A stretch of DNA of 11,334 nucleotides from Bacteroidales bacterium. GTDB taxonomy: Bacteria > Bacteroidota > Bacteroidia > Bacteroidales > Muribaculaceae. Shown here piece after piece: positions 1 to 8,232 of this stretch (the first letter of the stretch is position 1; every line of letters begins with the position of its first letter). The position numbers and the translations under genes were made by a program. The notes under the pieces were generated by a model, which had not been told where the DNA came from, did no database searches, and saw nothing but the letters and a program-made list of their open reading frames with translations. The DNA is taken from positions 1 through 11,334 of the forward strand of contig JAAVGX010000075.1 in the NCBI GenBank assembly GCA_014800065.1. The letters are read 5' to 3'.

Positions 1-170
1 ACAAAGACCCTTTGGCATACATCAATGTAATGACCAAACTCCATCAGTTCAGCGACAATCTCTATGGAACAGATTTCACTGAGTTAAAGAACTACCTTGC
101 CGCCTGCAATGCATACGAAGAACCCTCGCAAGCGAAATTGCAAATTATTCAGAGATCAATAAAATGGTAA
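1..170 (+). CDS. 3' end of an unrecognised protein gene (partial)
   Basis: An open frame enters from the left edge (first full codon at base 3) and ends at TAA 168-170, leaving the last 55 residues. The peptide begins KDPLAYINVMTKLHQF and ends IIQRSIKW. It is polar, probably helical, and has no membrane segment or motif I recognise. The tail is more AT-rich than the efflux and parE genes to its right, which could mean a different origin, but 55 residues is too little to judge. It points toward the leftward efflux operon, so the two units converge. That it codes is inferred from the uninterrupted frame in a region where the other two forward frames hit stops early. Function unknown. Confidence 0.5.
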   Translation, partial: KDPLAYINVMTKLHQFSDNLYGTDFTELKNYLAACNAYEEPSQAKLQIIQRSIKW

Positions 171-197
171 GTAAAGGCCTAATAGTTTGCCTACCCT

Positions 198-225
198 CCC
201 TCATCGCTCGGAAGGGCAATGAGGG
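198..225. repeat. Small inverted repeat downstream of the left-edge gene
   Basis: CCCTCAT (198-204) pairs perfectly with ATGAGGG (219-225) around a 14-base loop. It lies 28 bases after the stop of the left-edge gene and could help end its transcript. There is no T-run directly after it, so terminator function is uncertain. Confidence 0.35.
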
Positions 226-268
226 TGTAATTTCAGATGGGTTTCGTAATTTTTCGTGGTTTTTTAAG

Positions 269-312
269 AATTACCCCCGAATAAGACCTTGATGGTCCTT
301 CGGGGGTTAATT
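269..312. terminator. Long hairpin between convergent genes, possible bidirectional terminator
   Basis: The arm AATTACCCCCGAA (269-281) pairs with TTCGGGGGTTAATT (299-312) except for one bulged base. A second short stem, GACC/GGTC, lies inside the loop. It sits in the gap between the rightward left-edge gene and the leftward efflux operon, 47 bases beyond the last efflux stop codon, which is where a shared terminator would be expected. Neither side has a classical uninterrupted U-tract. A transcript-end or RNA-stability role is inferred from position and stem strength. Confidence 0.5.
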
Positions 313-359
313 GTAAGGTTGCGATAAGGTTATGACTCCGGCAACCGCGTATTTCTAAA

Positions 360-1604
360 TCAGAGTCCTACAGCCGCGTAGAGTGCAATCAGAGCGGTCT
401 CGGAGTTGAAGCGAGCATCGATGAAAGCAGTGCGGAGGGCAATCTGGGTCTGCAGCATCTCACGGTACTCCATCAGAGAGATGTCGCCGTGGCTGTATAG
501 TTCGCGGTAACGGGTCAGAGTCGCCTCCGATTCCTCCACAATATTATCGGCATATTGCTGAGCCACCTCTACGGCACGGCGATAGTTGAACCAGGCTGCG
601 GCCACTTCACGCCGGACTTGAGCCACGGCATCGGTATATTCGATTTGAGCCTGCTCCACCTTGAGGGTTGCCGCTTTCACAGCACCCTTGTTGGAGTTGG
701 AGAACTTCAACGGAATACCTACACCCACAGTCATACCGGAGAATCGCGGAGCCGGGGCCAGTTCGTTGCGCACTTCGGTGTTGTAATTGTAACCCAGGGC
801 GAGGTCGAATTCCATGTTTCGCTCTTTCTTTTCAACGGTGAGGGCGCGTTGGGCAACCTCCACGTTTTTCAAAGCCGCCTGCAGGTCGGCTCGGCGTTCT
901 ACGGCAGTCTCCTCCATCGTGGCCGGGTCAATGTCGTTGAGAGTGGGCAGATTGTCGGAGGTGGGCACACACAGAGTGTCGGTTGAAGTGATACCGGCGA
1001 AGCTGTTGAGGGTGAGCAGTGCAGAGAAGTAGTCGCTTTTGGCGGAAGCCTCGTCTGCCTGAGCCAATCGGGCATCGATAGCAGTCTGGAGGGCTGTAGC
1101 CTCGCCGAGGTCGCCTAAGGCGAGTCGCAGACTGTCACCTCGGGCCACATCTTGGGCAAGAGTCGCCAGTTCGGAAGCCATTTGCAGCATACGGGCGGCC
1201 TTTTGCGCCTCGCAGTAAGCCGTGAGGGCTTCACACCGCAGATTTCGGAGAAAATCGTTGAGGAGGGCCTTCTGAAGCTCTTTTTCGCTGCGAGCCAGGT
1301 TTACACGCGCCCCACGTTTACCGGGTGCCCATGTGTAGCCCAACTCGGCGCTGACGCTTCGACCCATCTGCATCCGATGGTCATCGTTGTCGGCATATTC
1401 AACCGACAGGGTAGGGTCGGTGAAAATTCGGGCGGCCTCCTCATCGGCCGAGGAAATATCGAGGTTCAGCTTTTCGCAGGCCAACCCCAGGTTGGATGCC
1501 AGCACTTTGGCCAGATATTCGTCCATGGAGAGCTCGATGTTATGAGCCCCCATGACACCAAACCAAGTGGTTAGGAATATGATGGTTGAAAGAAACGTTC
1601 TCAT
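360..1604 (-). CDS. TolC-family outer-membrane efflux protein of a heavy-metal RND system
   Basis: This is the outer-membrane channel of the tripartite exporter, through which the RND pump releases its substrate outside the cell. The predicted 414 residues begin MRTFLSTIIFLTTWFGVMGA, a signal peptide probably cut near residue 20. The mature part shows the two long, Ala- and Glu-rich helical segments of the outer membrane efflux protein (OEP) family. The C-terminus (TALIALYAAVGL) resembles the short hydrophobic end seen in CzcC-like proteins. An in-frame ATG at 1697 would add 31 residues, but those lie inside the pump gene. The ATG at 1604 leaves one base after the pump stop codon and starts a proper signal peptide, so I chose it. 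It is the last gene of the leftward operon and is probably translationally coupled to the pump. The family call is firm; substrate is inferred from the neighbouring pump. Confidence 0.9.
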   Translation of the reverse strand: MRTFLSTIIFLTTWFGVMGAHNIELSMDEYLAKVLASNLGLACEKLNLDISSADEEAARIFTDPTLSVEYADNDDHRMQMGRSVSAELGYTWAPGKRGARVNLARSEKELQKALLNDFLRNLRCEALTAYCEAQKAARMLQMASELATLAQDVARGDSLRLALGDLGEATALQTAIDARLAQADEASAKSDYFSALLTLNSFAGITSTDTLCVPTSDNLPTLNDIDPATMEETAVERRADLQAALKNVEVAQRALTVEKKERNMEFDLALGYNYNTEVRNELAPAPRFSGMTVGVGIPLKFSNSNKGAVKAATLKVEQAQIEYTDAVAQVRREVAAAWFNYRRAVEVAQQYADNIVEESEATLTRYRELYSHGDISLMEYREMLQTQIALRTAFIDARFNSETALIALYAAVGL

Positions 1605-1605
1605 G

Positions 1606-4600
1606 TCAGTTCTTTGTGTATCGGCGTTCCACAATATAGTAGAATACCGGGAGGATATATAGAGTGATGATGGTGGAGAAAAGGAGGCCGTATACAATTA
1701 CCGTGGCCAGCGGACGCTGCACGTCCGACCCGATACCGGTAGAGAGGGAAGCGGGCAGCAGGCCGAGGATAGCCACCGATGCGGTCATGATGATTGGACG
1801 GAAACGGTGGCGAGCCCCATCCACCACAATGTCGCGGAGGTTGCTGATACTCTGCCCGCGCAGGTCGTTGATATGCGAAAGCATAATCACCCCATTCTGT
1901 ATGGCCACGCCGATCAGGGCAATGAATCCGATAGCTGATGACACATTGAGAGTCATCGACCTCACATTCAGTGCGAGCATACCGCCGCACACAGCCAGAG
2001 GGATTACACACAGCAGGAGTGCCGCCTGCCGGATATGGCCCAGCGCAATGATAAGGAGGATGAACATGATTGCCAGCGCAAGGGGAATGACCACCGCCAG
2101 ACGTGAATAGGCGCGGGATTGATTTTCGAATTGACCGCCCCATTCAAGCTGAATGGCAGTGGGGTCGAAGTCCGTTTGGGCTGAAATTCTACGGTCCGCC
2201 TCCGCCAGGAACGACGACAGGTCGGCTCCGCGGAGATTGACACGCACCGTGAGGTGACGGCGGTTCTGTTCGCGTGTAATTGTGCTTGCGCCCGTGGTTA
2301 GTTTAATGTCGGCCACCTGCGCCAACGGTATCCGGGCACCATCGGGTGTGGCCAGGGTCAGCGAGCCGATTTTTTCCGGGGTGTCGCGGTATTTTGAATT
2401 GTATTGGCAGATGATGTCGTAGGTCTTGCTGTCCACGAACAGTTGTCCTACAGCCTTTCCACCGATAGCCACTTCGATGAGGTCGGTAACATCGGCCACG
2501 TTCAGGCCGTACTGAGCAATTTTTTCGCGGTCCACCACCACCTGCAGCTGTGGCAGCGGAGGTTCCTGATCCACAGCCACGTCGGCTGCTCCGGGAATGT
2601 CCTTGAGCACCTCAGCGATGTTCTCGGCTAAATGTCGCGTTTCGCTCAGATTGTCGCCATAAATCTTGAGCGCCAGATCGCTGTGAGCGCCGGCCACCTG
2701 GTCCATCACCATATCGATGATAGGTTGGGAGAAGCCCACGGAGATGCCGGGGATGAGGCTCAGACGTTCGTTCATGGCCTCGATTAGTTCGGCTTTGGTG
2801 CGTCCGCTCTCCCAGGTATTGTATGGCCGTAGACCCACGCCACATTCCACATGCGACAGGGAGAAGGCCTCCGCGCCCTCGTCATCGCGTCCTACCTGAG
2901 TGAGCACATAGGACACCTCGTCGAATTCGCCGAGGGCATTTCGGATTTCATTGCCCATCTCGGTGGAGCGTTCCAGCGAGATGCCCGGGGGCAGTTGCAC
3001 CTGCACCCAGATAGAACCCTCATCGAGTGGGGGGAGAAAATCCTTGCCCACGGTAATGGAGAAAATCACGGCACCGGCAACAATTAGCGCCAGGGGCAGA
3101 GTCAGAGCCTTTGGCTTGCGCACCAGATATGAAATTTGCGAGGTGTATTTATCCGTGAGCCATTCAACAACCCTGTTGGGCTTGATTTTCATTGGTTTAC
3201 GGTAGGCCAGATATGCCAGACCGGGGATAAAGAACATCGCCACGCACAGGGCCCCCACCAGCGCATAGCCGATGGTGAAGGCCATGGGAGTGAACATCTT
3301 GCGCTCGATGTGCTCGAAGGCGAACAGTGGCAGATAGGCCGTGATGATGATGAGGGTGGAAAAGAGGATGGGACGCCCAACCGCGGCGGCGCGTTTTACA
3401 ATGTCGCCTTCATTCAGGGGCTCGTCGGGGTTGCTCTCGCGCTTTTTGAGGATGGTTTCCATCATCACTATGGCGCCGTCCACCAGAATACCGAAGTCGA
3501 TGGCACCTAACGAAAGCAGATTGGCCGGGATGTCGGTAATCTTCATAAGCACAAAGGCTATCAACAGCGAGAACGGGATTGTGATTGCCACCAGGAGCGC
3601 ACCGCGCCAGTTGCCCAGAAAGAGAATCAGCACCAAAAGCACCAGCAACATACCCTCCAGCAGAGTGTGAGTGACAGTGTTGAGGGTGGTGTTTACCAAC
3701 TCGGTACGGTCCATGAAGGGGCGGATTCGCACACCTTCGGGGAGCATCCCGTTGTTCAGTTCGTCCACGGCACTTTTCACTTGAACAAGTACCTCCGAAG
3801 GATTCTGATTACGCAGCATCTGCACAATACCTTCAACGCAGTCGCTGTTGTCGTGCCCGTCGGCCCGGAAGCCGAATACACCTTTTCGCTCAAGATTTCC
3901 GTACTTTACCTTTCCGAGGTCGTTCAGGAATACGGGTACCCCCTTCTCGGTTTTTACTACAATCCGACCCAAATCCTCGAGGGTCGATACCTGTCCGATA
4001 CCGCGGACCACATAGCTGAGGTCGCCATGGGTGAGCATACTGCCTCCGGCGGCCAGATTGTTCTGTTCGATTTTTTCGGTAACATCGGCGAGCGACACCC
4101 CGTAGAGTTCCATCTTCACGGGGTCCAGCTCAATCTGGTACTGAGTGGTTATACCTCCGTAGTTGCTCACATCGGCCACTCCCACCACCTGTTTCAGACG
4201 CGGAATCACCACCCACTTGTGCAGGTCGGTGAGTTCGCGCAGGGTCTGGTGGTCGCCCTCCAGCACATAGCGGAAAATCTCGCCTGTGGGCGAGGTGAGG
4301 GGATTCAGTTCGGGTACGGCGCCATAAGGCAGCTCCACCTCGGTGAGCCTTGCCTGTACTTGCTGGCGCGCCCAATAGTCGTCCACCCCGTCGGCGAACA
4401 CGATAATGACCGTGCTCAGGCCGAATGTATTCTTACTGCGCATAACCTTCATGGAAGGCATGCCGTTGATAGCTCTTTCGATGGGTATACTGATCTGCTG
4501 CTCAATTTCCTCGGCTGCCAGACCGGGAACTTGTGTTACGACCTGAACGGTGGTGTCGGCAATATCAGGATAAGCGTCGATGGCCAGACGTGTCCAGCAG

Positions 4601-4683
4601 AAATACCCGATAACTCCGACAAGCACGAAGATGGCGAACACGAGGCCTCGCCTGTGTATCGCCTTGGACATGAGTCGCTTCAT
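1606..4683 (-). CDS. czcA: CzcA/CusA-family heavy-metal efflux RND pump, inner-membrane subunit
   Basis: This is a proton-driven heavy-metal exporter of the HME-RND family, 1025 residues, the usual size. The first membrane helix is at about 12-31, followed by a large periplasmic porter domain (AYPDIADTTVQV at 38-49). TM helices 2-6 begin near 340. TM4 carries LGAIDFGILVDGAIVMME, with D396, D402 and E409 in the proton-relay positions of CzcA. The DFGxxxDGAxxxxE pattern is the one described for Co/Zn/Cd pumps rather than Cu/Ag pumps. In the second porter loop the segment DREKIAQYGL has Leu where, from memory, CusA has one of its three copper-binding methionines, which also argues against copper. 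The C-terminal half repeats the fold and holds GIGSDVQRPLA. The start at 4683 lies three bases after the adaptor's stop codon. The family is certain; the exact metal is inferred, so the symbol is a family-level label. Confidence 0.9.
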   Translation of the reverse strand: MKRLMSKAIHRRGLVFAIFVLVGVIGYFCWTRLAIDAYPDIADTTVQVVTQVPGLAAEEIEQQISIPIERAINGMPSMKVMRSKNTFGLSTVIIVFADGVDDYWARQQVQARLTEVELPYGAVPELNPLTSPTGEIFRYVLEGDHQTLRELTDLHKWVVIPRLKQVVGVADVSNYGGITTQYQIELDPVKMELYGVSLADVTEKIEQNNLAAGGSMLTHGDLSYVVRGIGQVSTLEDLGRIVVKTEKGVPVFLNDLGKVKYGNLERKGVFGFRADGHDNSDCVEGIVQMLRNQNPSEVLVQVKSAVDELNNGMLPEGVRIRPFMDRTELVNTTLNTVTHTLLEGMLLVLLVLILFLGNWRGALLVAITIPFSLLIAFVLMKITDIPANLLSLGAIDFGILVDGAIVMMETILKKRESNPDEPLNEGDIVKRAAAVGRPILFSTLIIITAYLPLFAFEHIERKMFTPMAFTIGYALVGALCVAMFFIPGLAYLAYRKPMKIKPNRVVEWLTDKYTSQISYLVRKPKALTLPLALIVAGAVIFSITVGKDFLPPLDEGSIWVQVQLPPGISLERSTEMGNEIRNALGEFDEVSYVLTQVGRDDEGAEAFSLSHVECGVGLRPYNTWESGRTKAELIEAMNERLSLIPGISVGFSQPIIDMVMDQVAGAHSDLALKIYGDNLSETRHLAENIAEVLKDIPGAADVAVDQEPPLPQLQVVVDREKIAQYGLNVADVTDLIEVAIGGKAVGQLFVDSKTYDIICQYNSKYRDTPEKIGSLTLATPDGARIPLAQVADIKLTTGASTITREQNRRHLTVRVNLRGADLSSFLAEADRRISAQTDFDPTAIQLEWGGQFENQSRAYSRLAVVIPLALAIMFILLIIALGHIRQAALLLCVIPLAVCGGMLALNVRSMTLNVSSAIGFIALIGVAIQNGVIMLSHINDLRGQSISNLRDIVVDGARHRFRPIIMTASVAILGLLPASLSTGIGSDVQRPLATVIVYGLLFSTIITLYILPVFYYIVERRYTKN

Positions 4684-4686
4684 GGC

Positions 4687-5790
4687 TTAATACTCAATAA
4701 AGTAGAACGCTCCTTTAACCAGAATCCGGTCGCCGGCTTTAAGCCCCTTTCGCACGGGCACCATGCCGTCGGCCTCTCCATCAGTGACCACCGGAACCTT
4801 TCGGAAGCTGCGGTCGCCCTCCACCATAACCACATATGCTGTGTTTTCGTCCTGGAGTATGGCTGCGGCGGGTACCAGCAGGGCTTCCGTGGGAGCGTCG
4901 GTAACTCTGACTGTTCCGAACATATTGGGTTTGAGGAGCCCGTTGCGATTGTCGCATTCCACCACCAGTTCGGCCGAGCGACTGTCGGCATCAAGGATGT
5001 CGCTCACATATTCGATTCGTCCTGTAATTATGGTGTCGGGCATAGCCACGTGTTCAATTTCCACCTTTTCGCAGCGGCTTACCAGAGCGAGGTCTTTTTC
5101 CTTGACGTTAGCCACAACCCACACCTTTTCCAGGTTGGCAATTTCAAGCAGCGGCTCCTCATCTTCCTTGACATATTGGCCGGGCACGATGTTGTCGGTA
5201 ACAACCTTTCCCGCTATGGGAGAGTAGATGGTGAGAGGCTGGCCCATGCGTATATTTGCGGGATTCACACCGAAAACCTCGATGGCTGCCGCGGCTTGAG
5301 CGGCGGCCTGGCGCTTGATTTCAACCTCCATGCGGGCTTCCTCCACTTCGCTTTGAGAGCCCACGCGACTTTCGAACAGGCGTTCGCGGCGACTGAGAGT
5401 GCGTTCGGCCTGTGCCAATTCCTCACGCGCTTCCAGAAGGGCGCGGCAGCGGTCGGCATAGTCGGCGGAATTGATAGTGAACAGTGGGGTGCCCTTGGCA
5501 ACTTTCTGACCCGGACGTACGTTGGTGGAGGCGATTACGCCGGTAAACGGCACACGAATCTGCACAAAGGCGCTGGGAAGTGCCCGTACCTGACCCGAGG
5601 TGCTGAATGAGGGGGTGTAGGAGCGCTGCTCCACAGTGCCGGTTTCGATGTAGTTGAGCAGGGGAGAATTTTCCGATAGGGTGATGATTCCGTTGGCTAC
5701 GGTAACACCGCTTTCCGGCGCTGATGCCTCCTTATGGCTGCACGCGCTCAGTGATGCCAGCAGAAGGCCGGCAAGTATTGCTTTTTTCAT
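4687..5790 (-). CDS. RND efflux periplasmic adaptor (membrane-fusion lipoprotein)
   Basis: This is the periplasmic adaptor that links the RND pump to the outer-membrane channel; 367 residues. The N-terminus MKKAILAGLLLASLSAC is a lipoprotein signal with lipobox LSAC, so Cys17 should be acylated. Next come a beta strand and half lipoyl domain (VRPGQKVAKGTPLF), an Arg/Glu/Ala-rich helical hairpin (about 115-180), the second lipoyl half (SPIAGKVVTDNIVPGQYV), a beta-barrel (VWVVANVKEKDL) and a membrane-proximal domain (LLVPAAAI). The order is that of HlyD/CzcB/CusB adaptors. I see no His-rich N-terminal metal-binding stretch of the kind found in CzcB; in this operon a His-rich region sits in the separate small gene upstream. 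That gene's stop is 72 bases upstream, with no Bacteroidetes -7 box in the gap, so one transcript is likely. Confidence 0.9.
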   Translation of the reverse strand: MKKAILAGLLLASLSACSHKEASAPESGVTVANGIITLSENSPLLNYIETGTVEQRSYTPSFSTSGQVRALPSAFVQIRVPFTGVIASTNVRPGQKVAKGTPLFTINSADYADRCRALLEAREELAQAERTLSRRERLFESRVGSQSEVEEARMEVEIKRQAAAQAAAAIEVFGVNPANIRMGQPLTIYSPIAGKVVTDNIVPGQYVKEDEEPLLEIANLEKVWVVANVKEKDLALVSRCEKVEIEHVAMPDTIITGRIEYVSDILDADSRSAELVVECDNRNGLLKPNMFGTVRVTDAPTEALLVPAAAILQDENTAYVVMVEGDRSFRKVPVVTDGEADGMVPVRKGLKAGDRILVKGAFYFIEY

Positions 5791-5862
5791 TTTATTCGAA
5801 ATGGGATAATGTGAATGGATGCATCGGCGGAGACCAATGCATATGGGATTCTCTGTTTGCGA

Positions 5863-6201
5863 TTAAAATGAAAAAGGAGGCCCCCGCAGGGCATTGCATA
5901 CATGAATACCTAAGGCTTCGTGGCCGGTGGGACGCTGCCGTAGCACTGAAATGACCCGCCGGTAGCACATGGTTATAATCCCAGGGCCGATACTCGTGAT
6001 CAATATGATGCTCAGCAACGAAATTGCCTGACACTCAGACTGGTCGTGCCCGTGATTCGCCGATGGCCAATAGGGGTGGGAGTGCGTCACCGTGCCCCAG
6101 AAGAAGGTGTGCGTATGCACAAAGAGGGTGGTCTCGCAATAATATGTTGCGAACAAAGCTACCAGCAGGGCAGCCAGCACTCTATGGACACGCTTTACCA
6201 T
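5863..6201 (-). CDS. Small His-rich membrane protein heading the metal-efflux operon
   Basis: The predicted protein has 112 residues. A basic start (MVKRVHR) and a hydrophobic segment (about 8-21) form a signal anchor or signal peptide. Residues 29-52 hold three HxH motifs (H29/H31, H40/H42, H50/H52) with aromatic residues between them and two flanking cysteines (C22, C57). A second hydrophobic segment (about 59-80) precedes an Arg-rich tail. If both segments span the membrane, the His loop faces the periplasm, which suits zinc-type metal binding. From memory, small proteins with HTH/HSHP patterns occur upstream of czc operons in other Bacteroidetes; I cannot name the family with confidence. 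It is the first gene of the operon, so a metal sensor, buffer or donor for the pump is my inference. An ATG at 6255 would add 18 residues but overlaps the parE promoter; the ATG at 6201 gives a cleaner signal sequence. Confidence 0.7.
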   Translation of the reverse strand: MVKRVHRVLAALLVALFATYYCETTLFVHTHTFFWGTVTHSHPYWPSANHGHDQSECQAISLLSIILITSIGPGIITMCYRRVISVLRQRPTGHEALGIHVCNALRGPPFSF

Positions 6202-6209
6202 TTCGGCCA

Positions 6210-6217
6210 CAAAGATA
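6210..6217 (-). promoter_or_regulatory. Candidate -7 box for the metal-efflux operon
   Basis: On the minus strand this reads TATCTTTG, matching the Bacteroidetes consensus TAnnTTTG. It ends only eight bases before the ATG at 6201, so the leader would be almost absent. I see no convincing TTTG at the -33 position. It forms a perfect 9-bp inverted repeat (6209-6217 with 6241-6249) with the box serving parE. It may be a chance match or a half-site; moderate to low confidence. Confidence 0.35.
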
Positions 6218-6240
6218 ATCAAAATTCCAATTTTTATTAG

Positions 6241-6248
6241 TATCTTTG
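6241..6248 (+). promoter_or_regulatory. Bacteroidetes-type promoter -7 box for the parE operon
   Basis: TATCTTTG fits TAnnTTTG, the -7 element read by the Bacteroidetes primary sigma factor, and is followed by TA as is common. Transcription would begin near 6254, giving a leader of about 14 bases before the ATG at 6268. The region upstream is AT-rich but shows no clear -33 TTTG. It is the only good match close upstream of parE. Confidence 0.7.
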
Positions 6249-6267
6249 TACGCATAAAGCGTAAAAC

Positions 6268-8232
6268 ATGGCAGATTTATTCGAAAATAACAACGATATG
6301 GAGCTCGACAACGGGCTCAACACCGGTACCGCCGACTATACCGAGGACAATATCCGGTCGCTCGACTGGAAGACCCACATCCAGCGGCGCCCGGGTATGT
6401 ACATCGGCAAGTTGGGCGACGGCTCCTCGTCCGACGATGGTATCTATGTCCTCCTTAAAGAGGTGCTGGACAATTCCATCGACGAGTACATGATGGGCTT
6501 CGGGCGTCGAATCGAAGTGAACGTCGACGAGAAGTCGGCCTCCATCCGCGACTTCGGTCGAGGTATACCCCTGGGCTCGGTGGTCGATGTCGTTTCCAAG
6601 ATGAACACCGGCGGTAAATACGACTCGGCGGCTTTCAAGAAATCAGTCGGCCTCAACGGTGTCGGACTAAAGGCCGTCAATGCTCTGTCAACCGACTTCG
6701 AGGTCTGCGCCTTCCGCGAGGGCAAGTGCAAGCGTGCACGCTTCAGCATGGCGGAGCTGATCGAGGAATCTGACCTTGAGGATACCGACGAGCCCAACGG
6801 AACTTTGGTGCGATTCACCCCATCAGCCGACATCTTCCGTGATTACGCCTTCCGCGAGGAGTTCATACTCCCCTTGGTGAAGAACTACACATTCCTCAAT
6901 ACAGGCCTCTCGGTGGTGCTCAATGGCAAGCGCTACTATTCCAAAGGCGGACTGGTGGACCTCTTGGACGATAATATGACCAAGGACCAGCAGCCCCTGT
7001 ACCCCATAATCCACCTCAAAGGCGACGACATCGAGGTGGCAATAACCCATGTGAACCAGTACGGCGAGGAGTACTACTCCTTCGTAAACGGCCAGCACAC
7101 AACCCAGGGCGGTACTCACCTGAGTGCATTCAAGGAAGCTGTATCGCGCACAATCAAAGATTATTTCGCCAAGAATTTTGAATATACCGACATACGAAAC
7201 GGTATGGTGGCGGCAATAGCCATCAAGGTGGAGGAACCTCTGTTTGAATCCCAGACCAAAACACGCCTGGGCAGCCGCGAGATGAGCCCCGACGGTGTCA
7301 CCATCGCCAAGTTCGTGGGCGACTTCCTGCGCAAGGAGCTCGACAACTACCTCCACCGCAACCTCGATGTGGCCGATGTGATTCTGAAAAAGGTACAGGA
7401 CAACGAACGCGACCGCAAAGCAATGGCCGGCGTCACAAAAAAGGCGCGCGAAACGGCCAAGAAAGTCAACCTCTACAACAAGAAGCTCAACGACTGCCGG
7501 GTGCACCTCAACGACACCCGCGGCGATGAGGACAAGAAGCTCTGCAGCTCTATATTCATCACCGAGGGCGACTCCGCCGGCGGTTCCATCGAGAAAGTGC
7601 GCGATGTGGCCACTCAAGCCGTGTTCAAACTCCGTGGCAAGCCGCTCAACAGCTTCGAGGCATCCAAGAAGGATATATACTCCAACGAAGAACTCACCCT
7701 CCTCCAGGCTGCCCTCAACATCGAAGACGGCCTGGACGGGCTGCGATATAATAAGGTAATCATAGCCACCGATGCCGATGTGGACGGCATGCACATACGC
7801 CTGCTGATGCTCACTTTCTTCCTCCAGTTCTACCCCGACCTTATCAAGAAAGGCCATGTGTATGTGCTCCAGACACCCCTCTTCCGCGTGCGGAACAGCA
7901 AAACAGCCCGCCGCTCCAATCGCCCCAAAAAGGGTGAGAAGGCTGCCGACGACACTGTCTACTGCTACTCCGACAACGAACGCGTGGAGGCCATCAAACG
8001 ATTCGGCGCCAATGCGGAGATTACTCGATTCAAAGGCCTCGGGGAAATTTCCCCCGACGAATTCCGTGGATTCATCGGCCCCGATATGCGCCTCGACCGT
8101 GTGAGCCTCCGACGCGATGACTCTATCAATGATGTCCTCACCTTCTACATGGGTAAGAACACCATGGAGCGACAGAACTTCATCATTGACAACCTGATAG
8201 TTGAAGATGACTCCCACAACGACCAAATCTGA
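6268..8232 (+). CDS. parE: DNA topoisomerase IV subunit B (ParE), ATPase subunit
   Basis: This is the ATPase subunit of topoisomerase IV, which with ParC unlinks replicated chromosomes; cytoplasmic, 654 residues, a normal length. The GHKL ATPase domain has EVLDNSIDE (65-73, catalytic Glu65, Mg-binding Asn69), DFGRGIP (95-101) and a Gly-rich lid [14 protein letters not shown] (128-141). The transducer domain carries QTK (329-331), whose Lys contacts ATP phosphate. The TOPRIM domain has EGDSAGGS (433-440) and DADVDG (502-507) for metal binding. The C-terminal [12 protein letters not shown] resembles ParE rather than GyrB, which usually has GEMNP there. That and the lack of a GyrB insertion favour ParE. 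An acidic stretch of about 30 residues precedes the conserved start. It is the first gene of the rightward operon and its 3' end overlaps coaD by 26 bases. Confidence 0.95.
   Translation: MADLFENNNDMELDNGLNTGTADYTEDNIRSLDWKTHIQRRPGMYIGKLGDGSSSDDGIYVLLKEVLDNSIDEYMMGFGRRIEVNVDEKSASIRDFGRGIPLGSVVDVVSKMNTGGKYDSAAFKKSVGLNGVGLKAVNALSTDFEVCAFREGKCKRARFSMAELIEESDLEDTDEPNGTLVRFTPSADIFRDYAFREEFILPLVKNYTFLNTGLSVVLNGKRYYSKGGLVDLLDDNMTKDQQPLYPIIHLKGDDIEVAITHVNQYGEEYYSFVNGQHTTQGGTHLSAFKEAVSRTIKDYFAKNFEYTDIRNGMVAAIAIKVEEPLFESQTKTRLGSREMSPDGVTIAKFVGDFLRKELDNYLHRNLDVADVILKKVQDNERDRKAMAGVTKKARETAKKVNLYNKKLNDCRVHLNDTRGDEDKKLCSSIFITEGDSAGGSIEKVRDVATQAVFKLRGKPLNSFEASKKDIYSNEELTLLQAALNIEDGLDGLRYNKVIIATDADVDGMHIRLLMLTFFLQFYPDLIKKGHVYVLQTPLFRVRNSKTARRSNRPKKGEKAADDTVYCYSDNERVEAIKRFGANAEITRFKGLGEISPDEFRGFIGPDMRLDRVSLRRDDSINDVLTFYMGKNTMERQNFIIDNLIVEDDSHNDQI

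Noticed and set aside
171..359. Small gene, tRNA or ncRNA in the left spacer
   Set aside because: Apart from the two inverted repeats I found no open frame with a plausible start and no tRNA-like cloverleaf.
3667..5610. A 647-codon open frame on the plus strand opposite the pump and adaptor genes
   Set aside because: It lies wholly antisense to two well-supported genes, has no recognisable domains and an odd His/Gly-rich composition; it results from codon bias of the real genes.
6250..6262. ACGC/GCGT mini-hairpin in the parE leader as a riboswitch or attenuator
   Set aside because: The stem is only four base pairs and the leader is too short for a regulatory RNA structure.
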